Source of the DNA: Bradyrhizobium sp. 1
GTDB taxonomy: Bacteria > Pseudomonadota > Alphaproteobacteria > Rhizobiales > Xanthobacteraceae
Assembly (NCBI RefSeq): GCF_023073315.1
Contig: NZ_JADPJH010000002.1
Coordinates: 186,001 to 250,000, forward strand
DNA length: 64,000 nt
Direction of reading: 5' to 3'
Shown here: positions 1-8,096 of the stretch, piece after piece
Layout of the letters: every line of letters starts with the position of its first letter
How positions within the stretch are numbered: position 1 is the stretch's first letter
Notes under the pieces: generated by a model
Told to the model about the DNA's origin: nothing
Seen by the model: only the letters and a program-made list of their open reading frames with translations
The model's database searches: none
Made by a program: the position numbers and the translations under genes

Positions 1-1
1 C

Positions 2-364
2 GGCGGCCGCCTGATCGGGAGCGATCTCGAACCCGGCAAGATTGAGCGGGCGCGGGCGAACGTCGCCGCAGCGGGGCTCGCCGATTTCGTCGAGTTTCGG
101 CTCGGCGATGCGCGCGAAACCCTCAACTCCGACCTCGGCGGCGACATCGACATGGTGATGCTCGATGGCGCCTTCACGCTCTACCTTCCCATTCTCAAAT
201 TGCTGGAGCCGCACCTGAAGCCCGGCGCGCTCATCGTCGGCGAGAACGCGTTCGAGGAAGCCTCAGGCTACATCGACTACGTCCGCGATCCCCGGAACGG
301 TTATCTCTCGCTGTCGCTACCTTTCAATCCGGGGCGCGGCAACGAACTCACGATCAAGACCTGA
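2..364 (+). CDS. O-methyltransferase, C-terminal part (truncated by window start)
   Basis: This is the C-terminal 120 residues of a class I SAM-dependent methyltransferase of the O-methyltransferase type 3 (caffeoyl-CoA/catechol O-methyltransferase-like) family. Reading from base 2 there is an SDLEPGKIERARANV segment, which fits the beta-2 acidic loop that holds the ribose of SAM. The segment DMVMLDGAF occupies the position of the family's metal/active-site strand, and LKPGALIVGENAF is the following strand. The chain ends in GNELTIKT, like other family members. The start lies left of the window. The substrate cannot be inferred. The siderophore-interacting protein gene begins 18 bases downstream on the same strand, so the two may be co-transcribed. 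Confidence 0.8.
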   Translation, partial: GGRLIGSDLEPGKIERARANVAAAGLADFVEFRLGDARETLNSDLGGDIDMVMLDGAFTLYLPILKLLEPHLKPGALIVGENAFEEASGYIDYVRDPRNGYLSLSLPFNPGRGNELTIKT

Positions 365-382
365 TCATCCAGGAGCCAAGCC

Positions 383-1138
383 TTGAACGAACCCAGCCAG
401 CAGCCGCAACTCTCTGAACGATCGCAGGCCGCGCAGGGACGCGTCACGCGGATGTTGCTGCGGTGGCTGATGCGCCCTGCGCGCGTCGCTGCCGTCGAAA
501 CGCTCTCGCCGCGCTTTCGGCTCGCGGAGCTCGAAGGCGAAGCACTCAGGGAGGTCCCCTGGACCACCGGCCAGAAGATCCAGGTCGCGATGGGCGCGGG
601 CCTGAGCGCGCGGACCTATACGCCGATGTCGTGGGACGCAGGCAGCGGCAAGACACGGCTGCTCGCATTCTCGCATGGCGATGGCCCCGGCAGCCGGTGG
701 GCAAGCGGCTTGCGCGAAGGCGATATCTGCCAGTTCTTCGGTCCGCGCCGCTCGCTCGATCTTGCCGACTTGGATGCGCCTGTCATTCTGTTCGGCGATG
801 AGACCTCGTTCGGCCTTGCGGCGGCGTTGCGCGAGTCTCTACGAGCAGGCGGTACGCTCCACATGTTCGAAGCCAGTGACGTCGTGGAGTCGCGGCAAGT
901 GCTGCAGGCTATCAACCTCAGCGAGGCGAGATTGATCGCGCGCAGCGCCGACGATGTTCATCTCGCGACCATCGAAGCGGAATTGCTGCGGCTTGCTGCA
1001 AACGGAGCGCAGTTCGTCCTGACGGGCAAGGCATCCTCGATCCAGCGCATCAGCCGCGCGCTGAAAGCTGCGGGTGTCGCATCGTCACAGATCAAGGCAA
1101 AGGCCTATTGGGCACCGGGCAAGACTGGACTCGATTAG
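383..1138 (+). CDS. Siderophore-interacting protein, FAD-dependent ferric reductase-like
   Basis: A 251-residue flavoprotein of the siderophore-interacting (ViuB/YqjH-like) family, thought to release iron in the cytoplasm by reducing ferric siderophores. Visible landmarks are the FAD-binding RTYTPMSWD motif near residue 74, the GDETSFG motif near residue 139 at the start of the NAD(P)H-binding half, and a C-terminal KAYWAPGKTGLD tail comparable to the family's GYWR.G ending. The start is TTG at 383, chosen because an AGGAG ribosome site ends nine bases before it. No siderophore synthesis or ABC iron uptake gene is adjacent. The nearest possible partners are the TonB receptor and PepSY protein near 17.5-21.2 kb. 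Family assignment is firm; the iron substrate is unknown. Confidence 0.85.
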   Translation: MNEPSQQPQLSERSQAAQGRVTRMLLRWLMRPARVAAVETLSPRFRLAELEGEALREVPWTTGQKIQVAMGAGLSARTYTPMSWDAGSGKTRLLAFSHGDGPGSRWASGLREGDICQFFGPRRSLDLADLDAPVILFGDETSFGLAAALRESLRAGGTLHMFEASDVVESRQVLQAINLSEARLIARSADDVHLATIEAELLRLAANGAQFVLTGKASSIQRISRALKAAGVASSQIKAKAYWAPGKTGLD

Positions 1139-1343
1139 GCCTCGTCTCGCTCGGACAAGATGTCGCGCCCACTGCAGAATGAGACGGGTTGGTAAGTTTT
1201 GAGACGAGCAGGCATGACGGTCGCATCGACCTGCTAATTACGATCCAGGCGCAGAAAATCGCGAACCTGGCGCTGATCCCCGACTCGTGTCCCGGACACT
1301 CCCCGTTCGCAGAACAAGACACAGTCGGGAGATTCAGTCCGAG

Positions 1344-2384
1344 ATGACACGGTTTGGTCGCAGAGAGATCACGGACATCGTTCAGCAGCAGAGCGAGGGG
1401 TTTCGCCCCGACCGAAGGTCGCTGCTCACGTTCGGAGGCGGCGCCCTGCTCGCAGCCGCCGGGCTGCGGACTGCAAACGCGCAAGATTATCCCGCCCGGC
1501 CGGTGCAGGTGCTCGTGCCATTTGGCGGCGGCAGCGCCAGCGACGTCATCACGCGCATCCTGCTCAACCGCATGTCCACGACACTCGGGCAAGCTTTCGT
1601 CGTCGACAATCGCCCCGGCGCCGGCGGCAATATCGGCACCGCGGCCGCAGCGCATGCCGCGCCGGACGGCTACACGCTACTGATGAGCACCTCCGGCCCG
1701 CTGGCTGCGAACAAATCGCTGTACAAAGATCTCCCCTACGATCCGCTGAAGGACCTCGCCCCGATCGGGCTGTTCGCGACACTGCCGAACGTCATCGTGA
1801 TCAACTCGAAGCTGCCGCCGAAATCGCTGGCCGAGCTGATTGACTACGCCAAAGCGCACCCGCGGGAGCTGAATTACGGCACGGTCGGCGTCGGCTCGTC
1901 GCAACATCTGTCGGCCGCTTATTTCGAGCAGCTCACCGGCACCGAGCTCACGCACGTTCCCTACCGCAACATCGCCGCCTACACGCCTGATTTCATCGCG
2001 GGCCAGGTCCCGCTCGGCTTCCAGCTGTTGCCGAACGTTCTTGGCCTGATCAAGAGCGGAGATGCGCGCCCACTCGCGGTTGCCAGCGACAAGCGCATGA
2101 CGGCGCTGCCCGATGTGCCGACCGCGGCCGAAGCCGGGCTGAAGAATTACGAGAGTGCCGCGTGGCTTGCGCTGCTTGCCCCGGCGAATACCGACAAGGC
2201 CGTCGTCGACAAACTCTATAAAGCGATGGTCGAAGCCGTGAACGATCCGAAGGTGCGCGCCCTCTTCGTCGAGCAGGGCGCCGAGCCGCTGGTGATGGAC
2301 CCGCAAGGCCTGACGAATTTCATGACGTCCGAGACCACGAAATGGGCCGGGATCATCAAGAAGATCGGCATCGAGCCGATGTGA
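1344..2384 (+). CDS. Tripartite tricarboxylate transporter (TctC/Bug) periplasmic binding protein
   Basis: A 346-residue Bug-family extracytoplasmic solute receptor. After the start there is a twin-arginine-like DRRSLLTFGGG motif and a hydrophobic stretch ending at an Ala-Asn-Ala-Gln processing site. The mature part has the family hallmarks PVQVLVPFGGGSASDVITR, VDNRPGAGGNIG and PDGYTLLMSTSG. The longer frame could begin at GTG 1287. I chose ATG 1344 because the Arg-Arg signal then sits about 24 residues from the start. These receptors bind carboxylates, amides or aromatic acids for TctAB permeases or for signalling. No tctA or tctB lies nearby, so it is an orphan receptor, as is common in Bradyrhizobium and Bordetella. 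The ligand is not predictable. Confidence 0.85.
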   Translation: MTRFGRREITDIVQQQSEGFRPDRRSLLTFGGGALLAAAGLRTANAQDYPARPVQVLVPFGGGSASDVITRILLNRMSTTLGQAFVVDNRPGAGGNIGTAAAAHAAPDGYTLLMSTSGPLAANKSLYKDLPYDPLKDLAPIGLFATLPNVIVINSKLPPKSLAELIDYAKAHPRELNYGTVGVGSSQHLSAAYFEQLTGTELTHVPYRNIAAYTPDFIAGQVPLGFQLLPNVLGLIKSGDARPLAVASDKRMTALPDVPTAAEAGLKNYESAAWLALLAPANTDKAVVDKLYKAMVEAVNDPKVRALFVEQGAEPLVMDPQGLTNFMTSETTKWAGIIKKIGIEPM

Positions 2385-2409
2385 TCAATCACATCGAGCG
2401 ATATGATGG

Positions 2410-3819
2410 TCACACCAGGCTCGACTTGCCGCGGCTCAGCACCTCGCCCGCGCCCTTGTCGCCGACGATTCTGCCCTGCTCGTACACCACGCGACCGCGC
2501 GCGATGGTGGTGACGGGCCAGCCTGTGACGTCAAAGCCTTCCCATGGTGTATAGTCCGCGCCGTGATGCAGATCGGCCTGTTGAATCTTCTTGGTCAGCT
2601 TCGGGTCCCACAGCACGACATCGGCGTCAAAGCCGATTCCGATCGAGCCCTTGCGCGGATAGAGGCCGTAGATGCGTGCATGGTTGGTCGCGGTCAGCTC
2701 GACGAAGTTTTGCAAGCTGATGCGCCCTTTCGAGACGCCCTCGGAAAACAAAATGGGCAGCCGCGTCTCGATGCCGGGAATGCCGTTCGGCACCCAGCGG
2801 AACGACGTCCGCGAATTCGGCGTCAGCTTGCCCTTGGGATCGTCATAGCGGAACGGGCAATGGTCGGACGAGAAGGTCTGGAACACACCTGTCGTGATGC
2901 CCTCCCAGATCGCCTGCTGGCTCTCGGCGTCGCGCGGCGGCGGCGAACAGACATATTTCGCGCCCGTGATGTCCATGTTCAGGCCCTTCATATCGTCGGC
3001 CGTGAGCGTGATGTATTGCGGGCAAGTCTCCGCATGCACCGGCAATCCGCGCTGCTGCGCCCAGCGCACCTGCTCCATCGCCTCGCGCCCGGAAACGTGC
3101 ACGATCATGATGGGAACGCCGATCACCTCGGCATGGCTGATGGCGCGATGCGTCGCCTCGCGCTCGACGGCCTGCGGCCGCGAGGTGCCGTGATAATAGG
3201 GCGCGATGTGGCCTTCGCGCTCCAGCTTGCTGGTGAGGAAGCGGATGGCGTCGTAGCCTTCGCAATGGACCATCACCAGCGCCTCCTCGCGGCGCGCGAC
3301 GTCGAACACCTCGAGCAGCTGCTTGTCGCTGAGCACGAGGTCGTCATAGGTCATGAACACCTTGAACGAGGTGTAGCCATCCTTGACCAGCGCCGGCAGC
3401 TCCTGCCCGAGCACGACCGCGGTCGGATCGGAGATGATGAGATGAAAAGCCGTGTCAATGTAGCACTCGCCCTCGGCGAGCTTGCGGTAGTTCTCGACAC
3501 AGGTTCGGAGCGAGGTGCCCTTCTCCTGGAGCGCGAAGGGCAGCACCATGGTGTTGCCGCCGGCTGCCGCCGAGCGCGTCGCCGAGGCAAAATCGTCCGC
3601 CATCACCACGTCGGGGCCCGAGGCTTGCGAGATGTGAACGTGACTGTCGATGCCGCCCGGCAGCGCCAGCAGCCCCGTCGCATCGATCTCGCGCGCTGCG
3701 CCCTCGATGCTCTCGGCAATGCTGACGATGCGGCCGTCGCGAATGCCGATATCGGCGCGAAACTCGTCGCTGGCCGTCACGATGGTGCCGCCGCGAATGG
3801 CGAGATCGAGCTGCGTCAC
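2410..3819 (-). CDS. Dihydropyrimidinase / D-hydantoinase family amidohydrolase
   Basis: A 469-residue cyclic amidohydrolase that opens hydantoin or dihydropyrimidine rings. It shows the full dinuclear metal set of the family: the HVH motif in GGIDSHVHISQ, the to-be-carboxylated lysine in SFKVFMTYDD, histidines in VMVHCEGYDA and IVHVSGREA, and the aspartate in FSSDHCPF. The upstream gene ends at 3831. A GTG at 3834 overlaps that stop (GTGA), but the GTG at 3819 is preferred because a GGAG ribosome site lies six bases upstream and the protein then starts MTQLDLAIRGG, like its relatives. It is the last gene of the ABC transporter-racemase unit. Allantoinase or another imidase is possible; hydantoinase/dihydropyrimidinase is the best family call. 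Confidence 0.9.
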   Translation of the reverse strand: MTQLDLAIRGGTIVTASDEFRADIGIRDGRIVSIAESIEGAAREIDATGLLALPGGIDSHVHISQASGPDVVMADDFASATRSAAAGGNTMVLPFALQEKGTSLRTCVENYRKLAEGECYIDTAFHLIISDPTAVVLGQELPALVKDGYTSFKVFMTYDDLVLSDKQLLEVFDVARREEALVMVHCEGYDAIRFLTSKLEREGHIAPYYHGTSRPQAVEREATHRAISHAEVIGVPIMIVHVSGREAMEQVRWAQQRGLPVHAETCPQYITLTADDMKGLNMDITGAKYVCSPPPRDAESQQAIWEGITTGVFQTFSSDHCPFRYDDPKGKLTPNSRTSFRWVPNGIPGIETRLPILFSEGVSKGRISLQNFVELTATNHARIYGLYPRKGSIGIGFDADVVLWDPKLTKKIQQADLHHGADYTPWEGFDVTGWPVTTIARGRVVYEQGRIVGDKGAGEVLSRGKSSLV

Positions 3820-3830
3820 AGGAGTCTCCG

Positions 3831-4559
3831 TCACTTGATAGAAGATGTCTGGAATATCCGGCCCCACTCCGCAAGAGCCTCGATGTCGCCACCGGCGAGC
3901 TCGAGGGTCCGCCACAGCGTGACCGCGACCGAATCCAGTACGGCGATGTCCAGCTCCCGTTCGAGCGAGGCCGCCAGCGCGGCGCCATCGAGATTGGTGC
4001 AGAGAATGACGACGGCATCGGCGCCCTCCGCCGCCACTGCACGGATCATGTCCACGATGGTCGCGGGCTCAACCTCGCCAAAGGAAAAATTGTCGCGCAG
4101 GCCCAGATGCCGCACGGCATGCGGGGCGATCCCCTCATCGGCCCAGACATCGCCAATCCGCCGCTGCACATCATCCGTATAGGGCGAGACCAGGCCGACA
4201 CGCTCGGCGCCGAGTGCGCGGGCGGCATCGATGCAGGCAAGCGTCGATGTCGTCGCGGGCACGCCGGTGCGCGCGGTGATTGCTTCGCACAGGCTCCGGT
4301 CGCGGCCGATGCCGAGCCAGCTCGCCGAGGTGCCATTCCAGGCGATCGCGTCGACCTTGGCGTCCGCCAGCAGATCCGCTGCCGGCAGCATCACGGAAGC
4401 ATCGAACTGGTTCAGCGCCGCCGTGTCCAGCGCGATCTCGGTGACACGGAAGCGCGAGAAATGCGCGGTGACGCCGTCGACACCGGACAGCATGGCGCTG
4501 GTGATCGGCTCCAGCACCGAATTGGAGGACGGCGTGATCATGCCGAGACGTTTACGCAT
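3831..4559 (-). CDS. Asp/Glu racemase superfamily protein, arylmalonate decarboxylase/maleate isomerase-like
   Basis: A 242-residue member of the Asp/Glu/hydantoin racemase superfamily, closest in layout to arylmalonate decarboxylase (AMDase) and maleate cis-trans isomerase. In AMDase the pocket is formed by Gly74-Thr75-Ser76, Tyr126 and Cys188. Here G76-T77-S78 (AWNGTSASW), Y127 (SPYTDD) and C187 (ILCTNLDG) fall at matching places. The N-terminal catalytic cysteine of true racemases and maleate isomerases is absent. It lies between the ABC ATPase gene (10 bases away) and the hydantoinase gene, suggesting it acts on a product or substrate of that pathway. Whether it decarboxylates, isomerises or racemises is not known from sequence. 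Confidence 0.8.
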   Translation of the reverse strand: MRKRLGMITPSSNSVLEPITSAMLSGVDGVTAHFSRFRVTEIALDTAALNQFDASVMLPAADLLADAKVDAIAWNGTSASWLGIGRDRSLCEAITARTGVPATTSTLACIDAARALGAERVGLVSPYTDDVQRRIGDVWADEGIAPHAVRHLGLRDNFSFGEVEPATIVDMIRAVAAEGADAVVILCTNLDGAALAASLERELDIAVLDSVAVTLWRTLELAGGDIEALAEWGRIFQTSSIK

Positions 4560-4568
4560 GGCCTTACC

Positions 4569-5345
4569 TTACGACGCCTGTGCAAGGCGCGTCGACTCCT
4601 CCCGGATCAGGGACAGGATGCGGCGCTTTGCGTCATTGAATTCGGGGCTGGTGATATCTCGTGGGCGCGGCATGCCGAAGTTCACGGCCTCGCGAATCCG
4701 GCCCGGCCGCTTCGTCATCACCACGATCTTGTTGCCGAGCACCAGTGCCTCGTCGACGCTGTGGGTGACGAACACGATGGTGCAGCGGCGCTTCTGCCAG
4801 ATCGCCACGAGTTCTTCCTGCATTTCGAGCTTGGTCTGGGCGTCCAGCGCCGCAAACGGCTCGTCCATCAGGATGACGCTCGGGTTCATCAGCAGCGCGC
4901 GGGCGATGCCGACCCGCTGGTTCATGCCGCCGGACAGCTCGGACGGATGGTGGTGCTCGAAACCGCGCAAGCCGACGAGATCGATGAACTCCATCGCGCG
5001 ATCGTACCGCTCGGCCTTGCCGACGCCCTTGAGCTTGAGGTGGAAGGCGATGTTGTCGATTGCGGTGAGCCACGGCATCAGCGTCGGCTGCTGGAACACG
5101 ACGCCGCGATCAGAGCCCGGCCGCTCCACTTGCTTGCCATCGACCAGCGTCCGCCCCGACGTCGCCTGCTCGAAGCCGGCGATGATGTTCAGGAGTGTCG
5201 ACTTGCCGCAGCCGGACGGGCCGAGCAGGCAGACGAAATCATTGGCCTCGATGTCGAGATCGATGTTGTCCAGTGTCAGCAGGTCGCGGCCGCGCCGCTT
5301 GTCGGAAAACACTTTGACGATGTTGCGAAGCTCGATTGCCGCCAT
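4569..5345 (-). CDS. ABC transporter ATP-binding protein, nitrate/sulfonate/pyrimidine uptake type
   Basis: The 258-residue ATPase subunit of an SsuB/TauB/NrtD-type importer. It has Walker A GPSGCGKST near residue 40, the Q-loop FQQPTLMPWL characteristic of this subfamily, signature LSGGMNQR, Walker B VILMDEP and the switch histidine in FVTHSVDEA. There is no C-terminal regulatory extension, as expected for the class. Its start codon overlaps the permease stop by one base (TGATG), so translation is probably coupled. With the permease and binding protein upstream it forms a complete importer feeding the hydantoinase and AMDase-like enzymes. Confidence 0.92.
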   Translation of the reverse strand: MAAIELRNIVKVFSDKRRGRDLLTLDNIDLDIEANDFVCLLGPSGCGKSTLLNIIAGFEQATSGRTLVDGKQVERPGSDRGVVFQQPTLMPWLTAIDNIAFHLKLKGVGKAERYDRAMEFIDLVGLRGFEHHHPSELSGGMNQRVGIARALLMNPSVILMDEPFAALDAQTKLEMQEELVAIWQKRRCTIVFVTHSVDEALVLGNKIVVMTKRPGRIREAVNFGMPRPRDITSPEFNDAKRRILSLIREESTRLAQAS

Positions 5346-6196
5346 CAGCCCGCCCTGCCCTGCACTGTTGTCGTCTGCTGCCAGCGCAGCGTGCGCGCCA
5401 TGACCGCCTTGAGGCCGAAATCGGAGAGATAGCCGAGCAGCCCGATCGAGATCATCGCCGCGAGCACGATGTCATAGCGCAGGAAATAATAGGAATCCCA
5501 CAGCACGTAGCCGAGGCCGCTTTTCACCGCGACCATTTCGGCCGTGACCGTCAGCATCCAGGCCGATCCGACCGCGATGCGCAGACCAGCAAAGATCGAG
5601 GGCAGCGCCGCCGGCAACACGATGTCGGTCAGCATCTGCCGCTGGTTGGCGCCCATCATCGCACCGGCACGCACGAGATTGTGGTCGACCGTCTTGACGC
5701 CGTGAATGGCGTTCATCAGCACCGGAAAGAAGGCGCCGAGGAAGACGAGGAAGATCGCCGGCTTGTCGGCAATGCCGAACCAGATGATCGCGAGCGGAAT
5801 CCAGGACACCGGCGGGATCGGACGCAGCATCTGCAGCGTCGGCTCCAGCGTCTTCTCGAACAGGCGCGACCAGCCGATGGCGACGCCGGCGAGGATTCCG
5901 AGCAGGCTTGCCAGTGCAAAGCCGCCGAAGACGCGAAGGGCGCTGGCCATCGCATCGCGCAGCCAGTGCCCGGAATAGGTCTGCGTGGTCTCGTCGAAGC
6001 CGAACACCCAGTCGCCGAGCGCATGCAGCACCGCGCTCGGCGCCGGCAGCAGCGCCGGCGGCAGCACGCCGCTGCGGGCAAAGGCTTCCCAGCCCGCGAT
6101 CAACAGCCCTGGGACGACGACGCGTTCGAGCCCCTGGAATAGCCGCGTCAGCCGAAACGCGCGCCTTGCTGGAGCTGCATCAATAACCGAGGTCAT
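5345..6196 (-). CDS. ABC transporter permease, SsuC/TauC family
   Basis: The 283-residue inner-membrane permease of the same importer. It has about six hydrophobic segments, and the EAA-type cytoplasmic loop that contacts the ATPase is visible in the stretch GAMMGANQRQMLTDIVLPAALP around residues 175-200. Family relatives move nitrate, taurine, alkanesulfonates, thiamine precursors or pyrimidines. The start at 6196 lies 17 bases inside the end of the binding-protein gene, so the genes are tightly coupled in the order binding protein, permease, ATPase. Confidence 0.92.
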   Translation of the reverse strand: MTSVIDAAPARRAFRLTRLFQGLERVVVPGLLIAGWEAFARSGVLPPALLPAPSAVLHALGDWVFGFDETTQTYSGHWLRDAMASALRVFGGFALASLLGILAGVAIGWSRLFEKTLEPTLQMLRPIPPVSWIPLAIIWFGIADKPAIFLVFLGAFFPVLMNAIHGVKTVDHNLVRAGAMMGANQRQMLTDIVLPAALPSIFAGLRIAVGSAWMLTVTAEMVAVKSGLGYVLWDSYYFLRYDIVLAAMISIGLLGYLSDFGLKAVMARTLRWQQTTTVQGRAG

Positions 6197-7184
6197 TCTT
6201 GGTTTTTCCGGTCGCCTGCTCCAGGAACGAATAATCCATGTTCTTCTCCGCTTCCGCGGAGACGTCCTTCGAGATGTATTTGAGGTCTCGCATCATCGCA
6301 GCGATCGCGAGCGTCTGCGACCGATGGATCGCAGGGTCGGGCGCGGCATTCTTCAGCGCCTCGGTCGCAACATTCTTGTCGAGGCCGGTGAGCTTGTTGA
6401 TGACGTCGATCCACAGCGTCTTGTCGGCGATCAGCTTGTTGTCGAGTTCGACCACGGCACTGACGACGCCCTGAACCCCGGCGCGCTGGCTGGCAATCAC
6501 GTCCGAACGGGTGACGATCAGATTGGTCAGATTGCCCGCGGCCTGGTCATACGGCAGCACAAAATGCTTGCCGGCCCCGGCAAGACGAATCTGCGAGGCG
6601 AACGGCTCGACCGTGCAGATCATGTCGACCTCGCCGCGCTGCAACGCTGCGAGATGATCGGACGGGTTGGGAATGTTGATGAACTGGATGTCCTTGTTGG
6701 GATCGACGCCCTGCTTCAGGAACGCGCCGCGCATGTGGATGTCCTGCGCGTTGCCGCGGGAGGCCGCGACCTTCAGCGGCTGGCCGTCGCTCTTCGCTTT
6801 CGCAACGGTGGCCCTGAAAATGGCCCAGTCCTCGGGCGGCAGGTTCAGCTTCGCCGAGGACAAGCATTCCGAGCCGCCGTTGATCTGGCCGGACACGGCG
6901 ACGACATCAAAGCCTTTGTCGAGCGCCGTGATGTAGTGGAGGTAGGTGACCTGCGCGACGTCGATGCTCTTCGACACCAAGGCCGTCAGCACGTCATTGC
7001 CCGAGTTGAAGCCGGTGGCCTCGACCTCGACGCCCTTCGCCATGCCTGAGATCAGCGACATCGGCAGGCAGTGCGCGCATTTGGCATAGCCGAGCTTGAT
7101 CTTCGCGGTCTGCGCGATGGCCAGGTCGCCCCCGCCGAACATTGCCGCCATCACCACGAGGCCCAGTCGCAAACTCGTCCGCAT
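6180..7184 (-). CDS. ABC transporter periplasmic substrate-binding protein, NMT1/SsuA-like
   Basis: A 334-residue binding protein with a signal peptide (positively charged start MRTSLRLGLV, hydrophobic core, cleavage near AIAQT at residues 23-27). The mature region has the NMT1/SsuA fold pattern: KIKLGYAKCAHCLP at the start, GNDVLTALVSKSIDVAQV as the first ligand loop, and RGEVDMICTVEPFASQ in the second lobe. It contains a CAHC pair near residue 36, which is uncommon in these receptors and may form a disulfide. It is the first gene of the importer/hydantoinase unit and is transcribed away from the GntR regulator, which is its likely controller. The ligand is unknown; context suggests a hydantoin, pyrimidine or related imide. 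Confidence 0.88.
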   Translation of the reverse strand: MRTSLRLGLVVMAAMFGGGDLAIAQTAKIKLGYAKCAHCLPMSLISGMAKGVEVEATGFNSGNDVLTALVSKSIDVAQVTYLHYITALDKGFDVVAVSGQINGGSECLSSAKLNLPPEDWAIFRATVAKAKSDGQPLKVAASRGNAQDIHMRGAFLKQGVDPNKDIQFINIPNPSDHLAALQRGEVDMICTVEPFASQIRLAGAGKHFVLPYDQAAGNLTNLIVTRSDVIASQRAGVQGVVSAVVELDNKLIADKTLWIDVINKLTGLDKNVATEALKNAAPDPAIHRSQTLAIAAMMRDLKYISKDVSAEAEKNMDYSFLEQATGKTKNDLGY

Positions 7185-7203
7185 CGCTCACTCCGTTTCG
7201 AAG

Positions 7204-7219
7204 GCGCGAGATCTCGCGC
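7204..7219. promoter_or_regulatory. 16-bp perfect palindrome upstream of the importer operon
   Basis: GCGCGAGATCTCGCGC is a perfect 16-base palindrome located 20 to 35 bases upstream of the binding-protein start at 7184, inside the divergent promoter region shared with the GntR gene. Its position suits an operator or the 5' leader of the minus-strand transcript. CG-rich palindromes can occur by chance in this genome, so function is inferred only. Confidence 0.35.
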
Positions 7220-7276
7220 GTCTTGCCGAGATCATCGGTCGAGCTTTGCCGCAGCGCAATCCGGTTTCTGCATGCT

Positions 7277-7304
7277 GCATACAATTTGCGCGGTATGCCA
7301 TTGT
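7277..7304. promoter_or_regulatory. Candidate GntR/FCD operator with nested inverted repeats
   Basis: Between the divergent importer and regulator genes lies GCATAC, ten bases, then GTATGC (7277-7298). Interleaved with it is ACAAT (7281-7285) paired with ATTGT (7300-7304). It is an AT-rich island in otherwise GC-rich DNA. FCD-type GntR regulators usually bind short ATAC/GTAT-containing dyads next to their own gene, so this is the most likely autoregulatory site. It was not tested against a motif model. Confidence 0.45.
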
Positions 7305-7383
7305 TTTCAGCGAGATGCGTCGGTATTTTGGGCAAGCCAAGGGGCCGGAAACGGCTAGGATCAAGCCGGGAAGTGAGGCACGC

Positions 7384-8094
7384 GTGCAACCAAAATCGGA
7401 AGCGCCGAAGGGACGAAAGTCGCCCAAACTCAAGCGGATGGGCCTGCACGAGCGCGCCGCCGCGCGGATGCGGACGATGATCATTCGCGGCGAGCTGCCG
7501 CCGGGGTCGCAGACCCAGGAGACAAAACTGTCGAAGGAGCTCGGCGTATCGCGCACGCCGCTGCGCGAGGCGATGAAGGTGCTGGCCGCCGAGGGATTGA
7601 TCGAGCTTCGCCCCAACCGCAGTCCGCGCATCGCCGGCATCGCGATCGACGGAATTTCGGAGCTGTTCGAGGCCCTCGCCGGCATCGAGCGGCTGGCGGC
7701 AGAGCTTGCTGCGGTGCGCGCCACAGAACGCGATCTCGCCCGCCTGCGGACGCTCCAGACCCGGATGGAGGGGCATCACCGCAGCGGCAAGCTCGACGAA
7801 TATTTTGCCATCAATGGCGAAATCCACAACACCATTGTCCGCATGGCGCGCAACACGCCGCTGCGCGAGGCGCACGAGACGCTGATTTCCCGCGCCGAAC
7901 GCGCGCGTTATCTCGCACTCGGCGCCGACCGCCGCTGGAGCAATTCGGTCGACGAGCATGCCGGCATCCTCGCGGCCCTCGAGGCGCGCGACAGCGAAGC
8001 GGCGGGACGCCTGCTCGGCGCCCATGTCCGCCAGACCGGCACCGCGCTGCTCGAGACGCTCGCCCTCTCACAACCCAAGCTGACGGCGGCGTGA
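7384..8094 (+). CDS. GntR family transcriptional regulator, FadR/FCD subfamily
   Basis: A 236-residue regulator. The N-terminal winged helix-turn-helix is clear: RMRTMIIRGELPPGSQ, the recognition part LSKELGVSRTPLREAMKVLAAEGL, then a wing ending in RPNR. The C-terminal half is an all-helical FCD effector domain with the metal-type histidines in FAINGEIHN, SVDEHAGIL and GAHVRQTG. GTG 7384 is chosen as start because GAGG precedes it by six bases; ATG 7438 is an alternative. It is divergent from the ABC importer-hydantoinase unit and immediately upstream of a hydantoin-racemase-like gene, so it probably senses a pathway intermediate such as a small carboxylate and controls both units. Confidence 0.88.
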   Translation: MQPKSEAPKGRKSPKLKRMGLHERAAARMRTMIIRGELPPGSQTQETKLSKELGVSRTPLREAMKVLAAEGLIELRPNRSPRIAGIAIDGISELFEALAGIERLAAELAAVRATERDLARLRTLQTRMEGHHRSGKLDEYFAINGEIHNTIVRMARNTPLREAHETLISRAERARYLALGADRRWSNSVDEHAGILAALEARDSEAAGRLLGAHVRQTGTALLETLALSQPKLTAA

Positions 8095-8096
8095 CC

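Noticed and set aside
1139..1343. Remnant of an insertion sequence between the flavoprotein and TctC genes
   Set aside because: No inverted repeats, target duplication or transposase-like residues could be seen.
2563..4182. Long plus-strand open frame of 539 codons
   Set aside because: It is antisense to the hydantoinase and AMDase-like genes, has an Arg/His/Asp-rich composition typical of GC-driven shadows and no recognisable motif.
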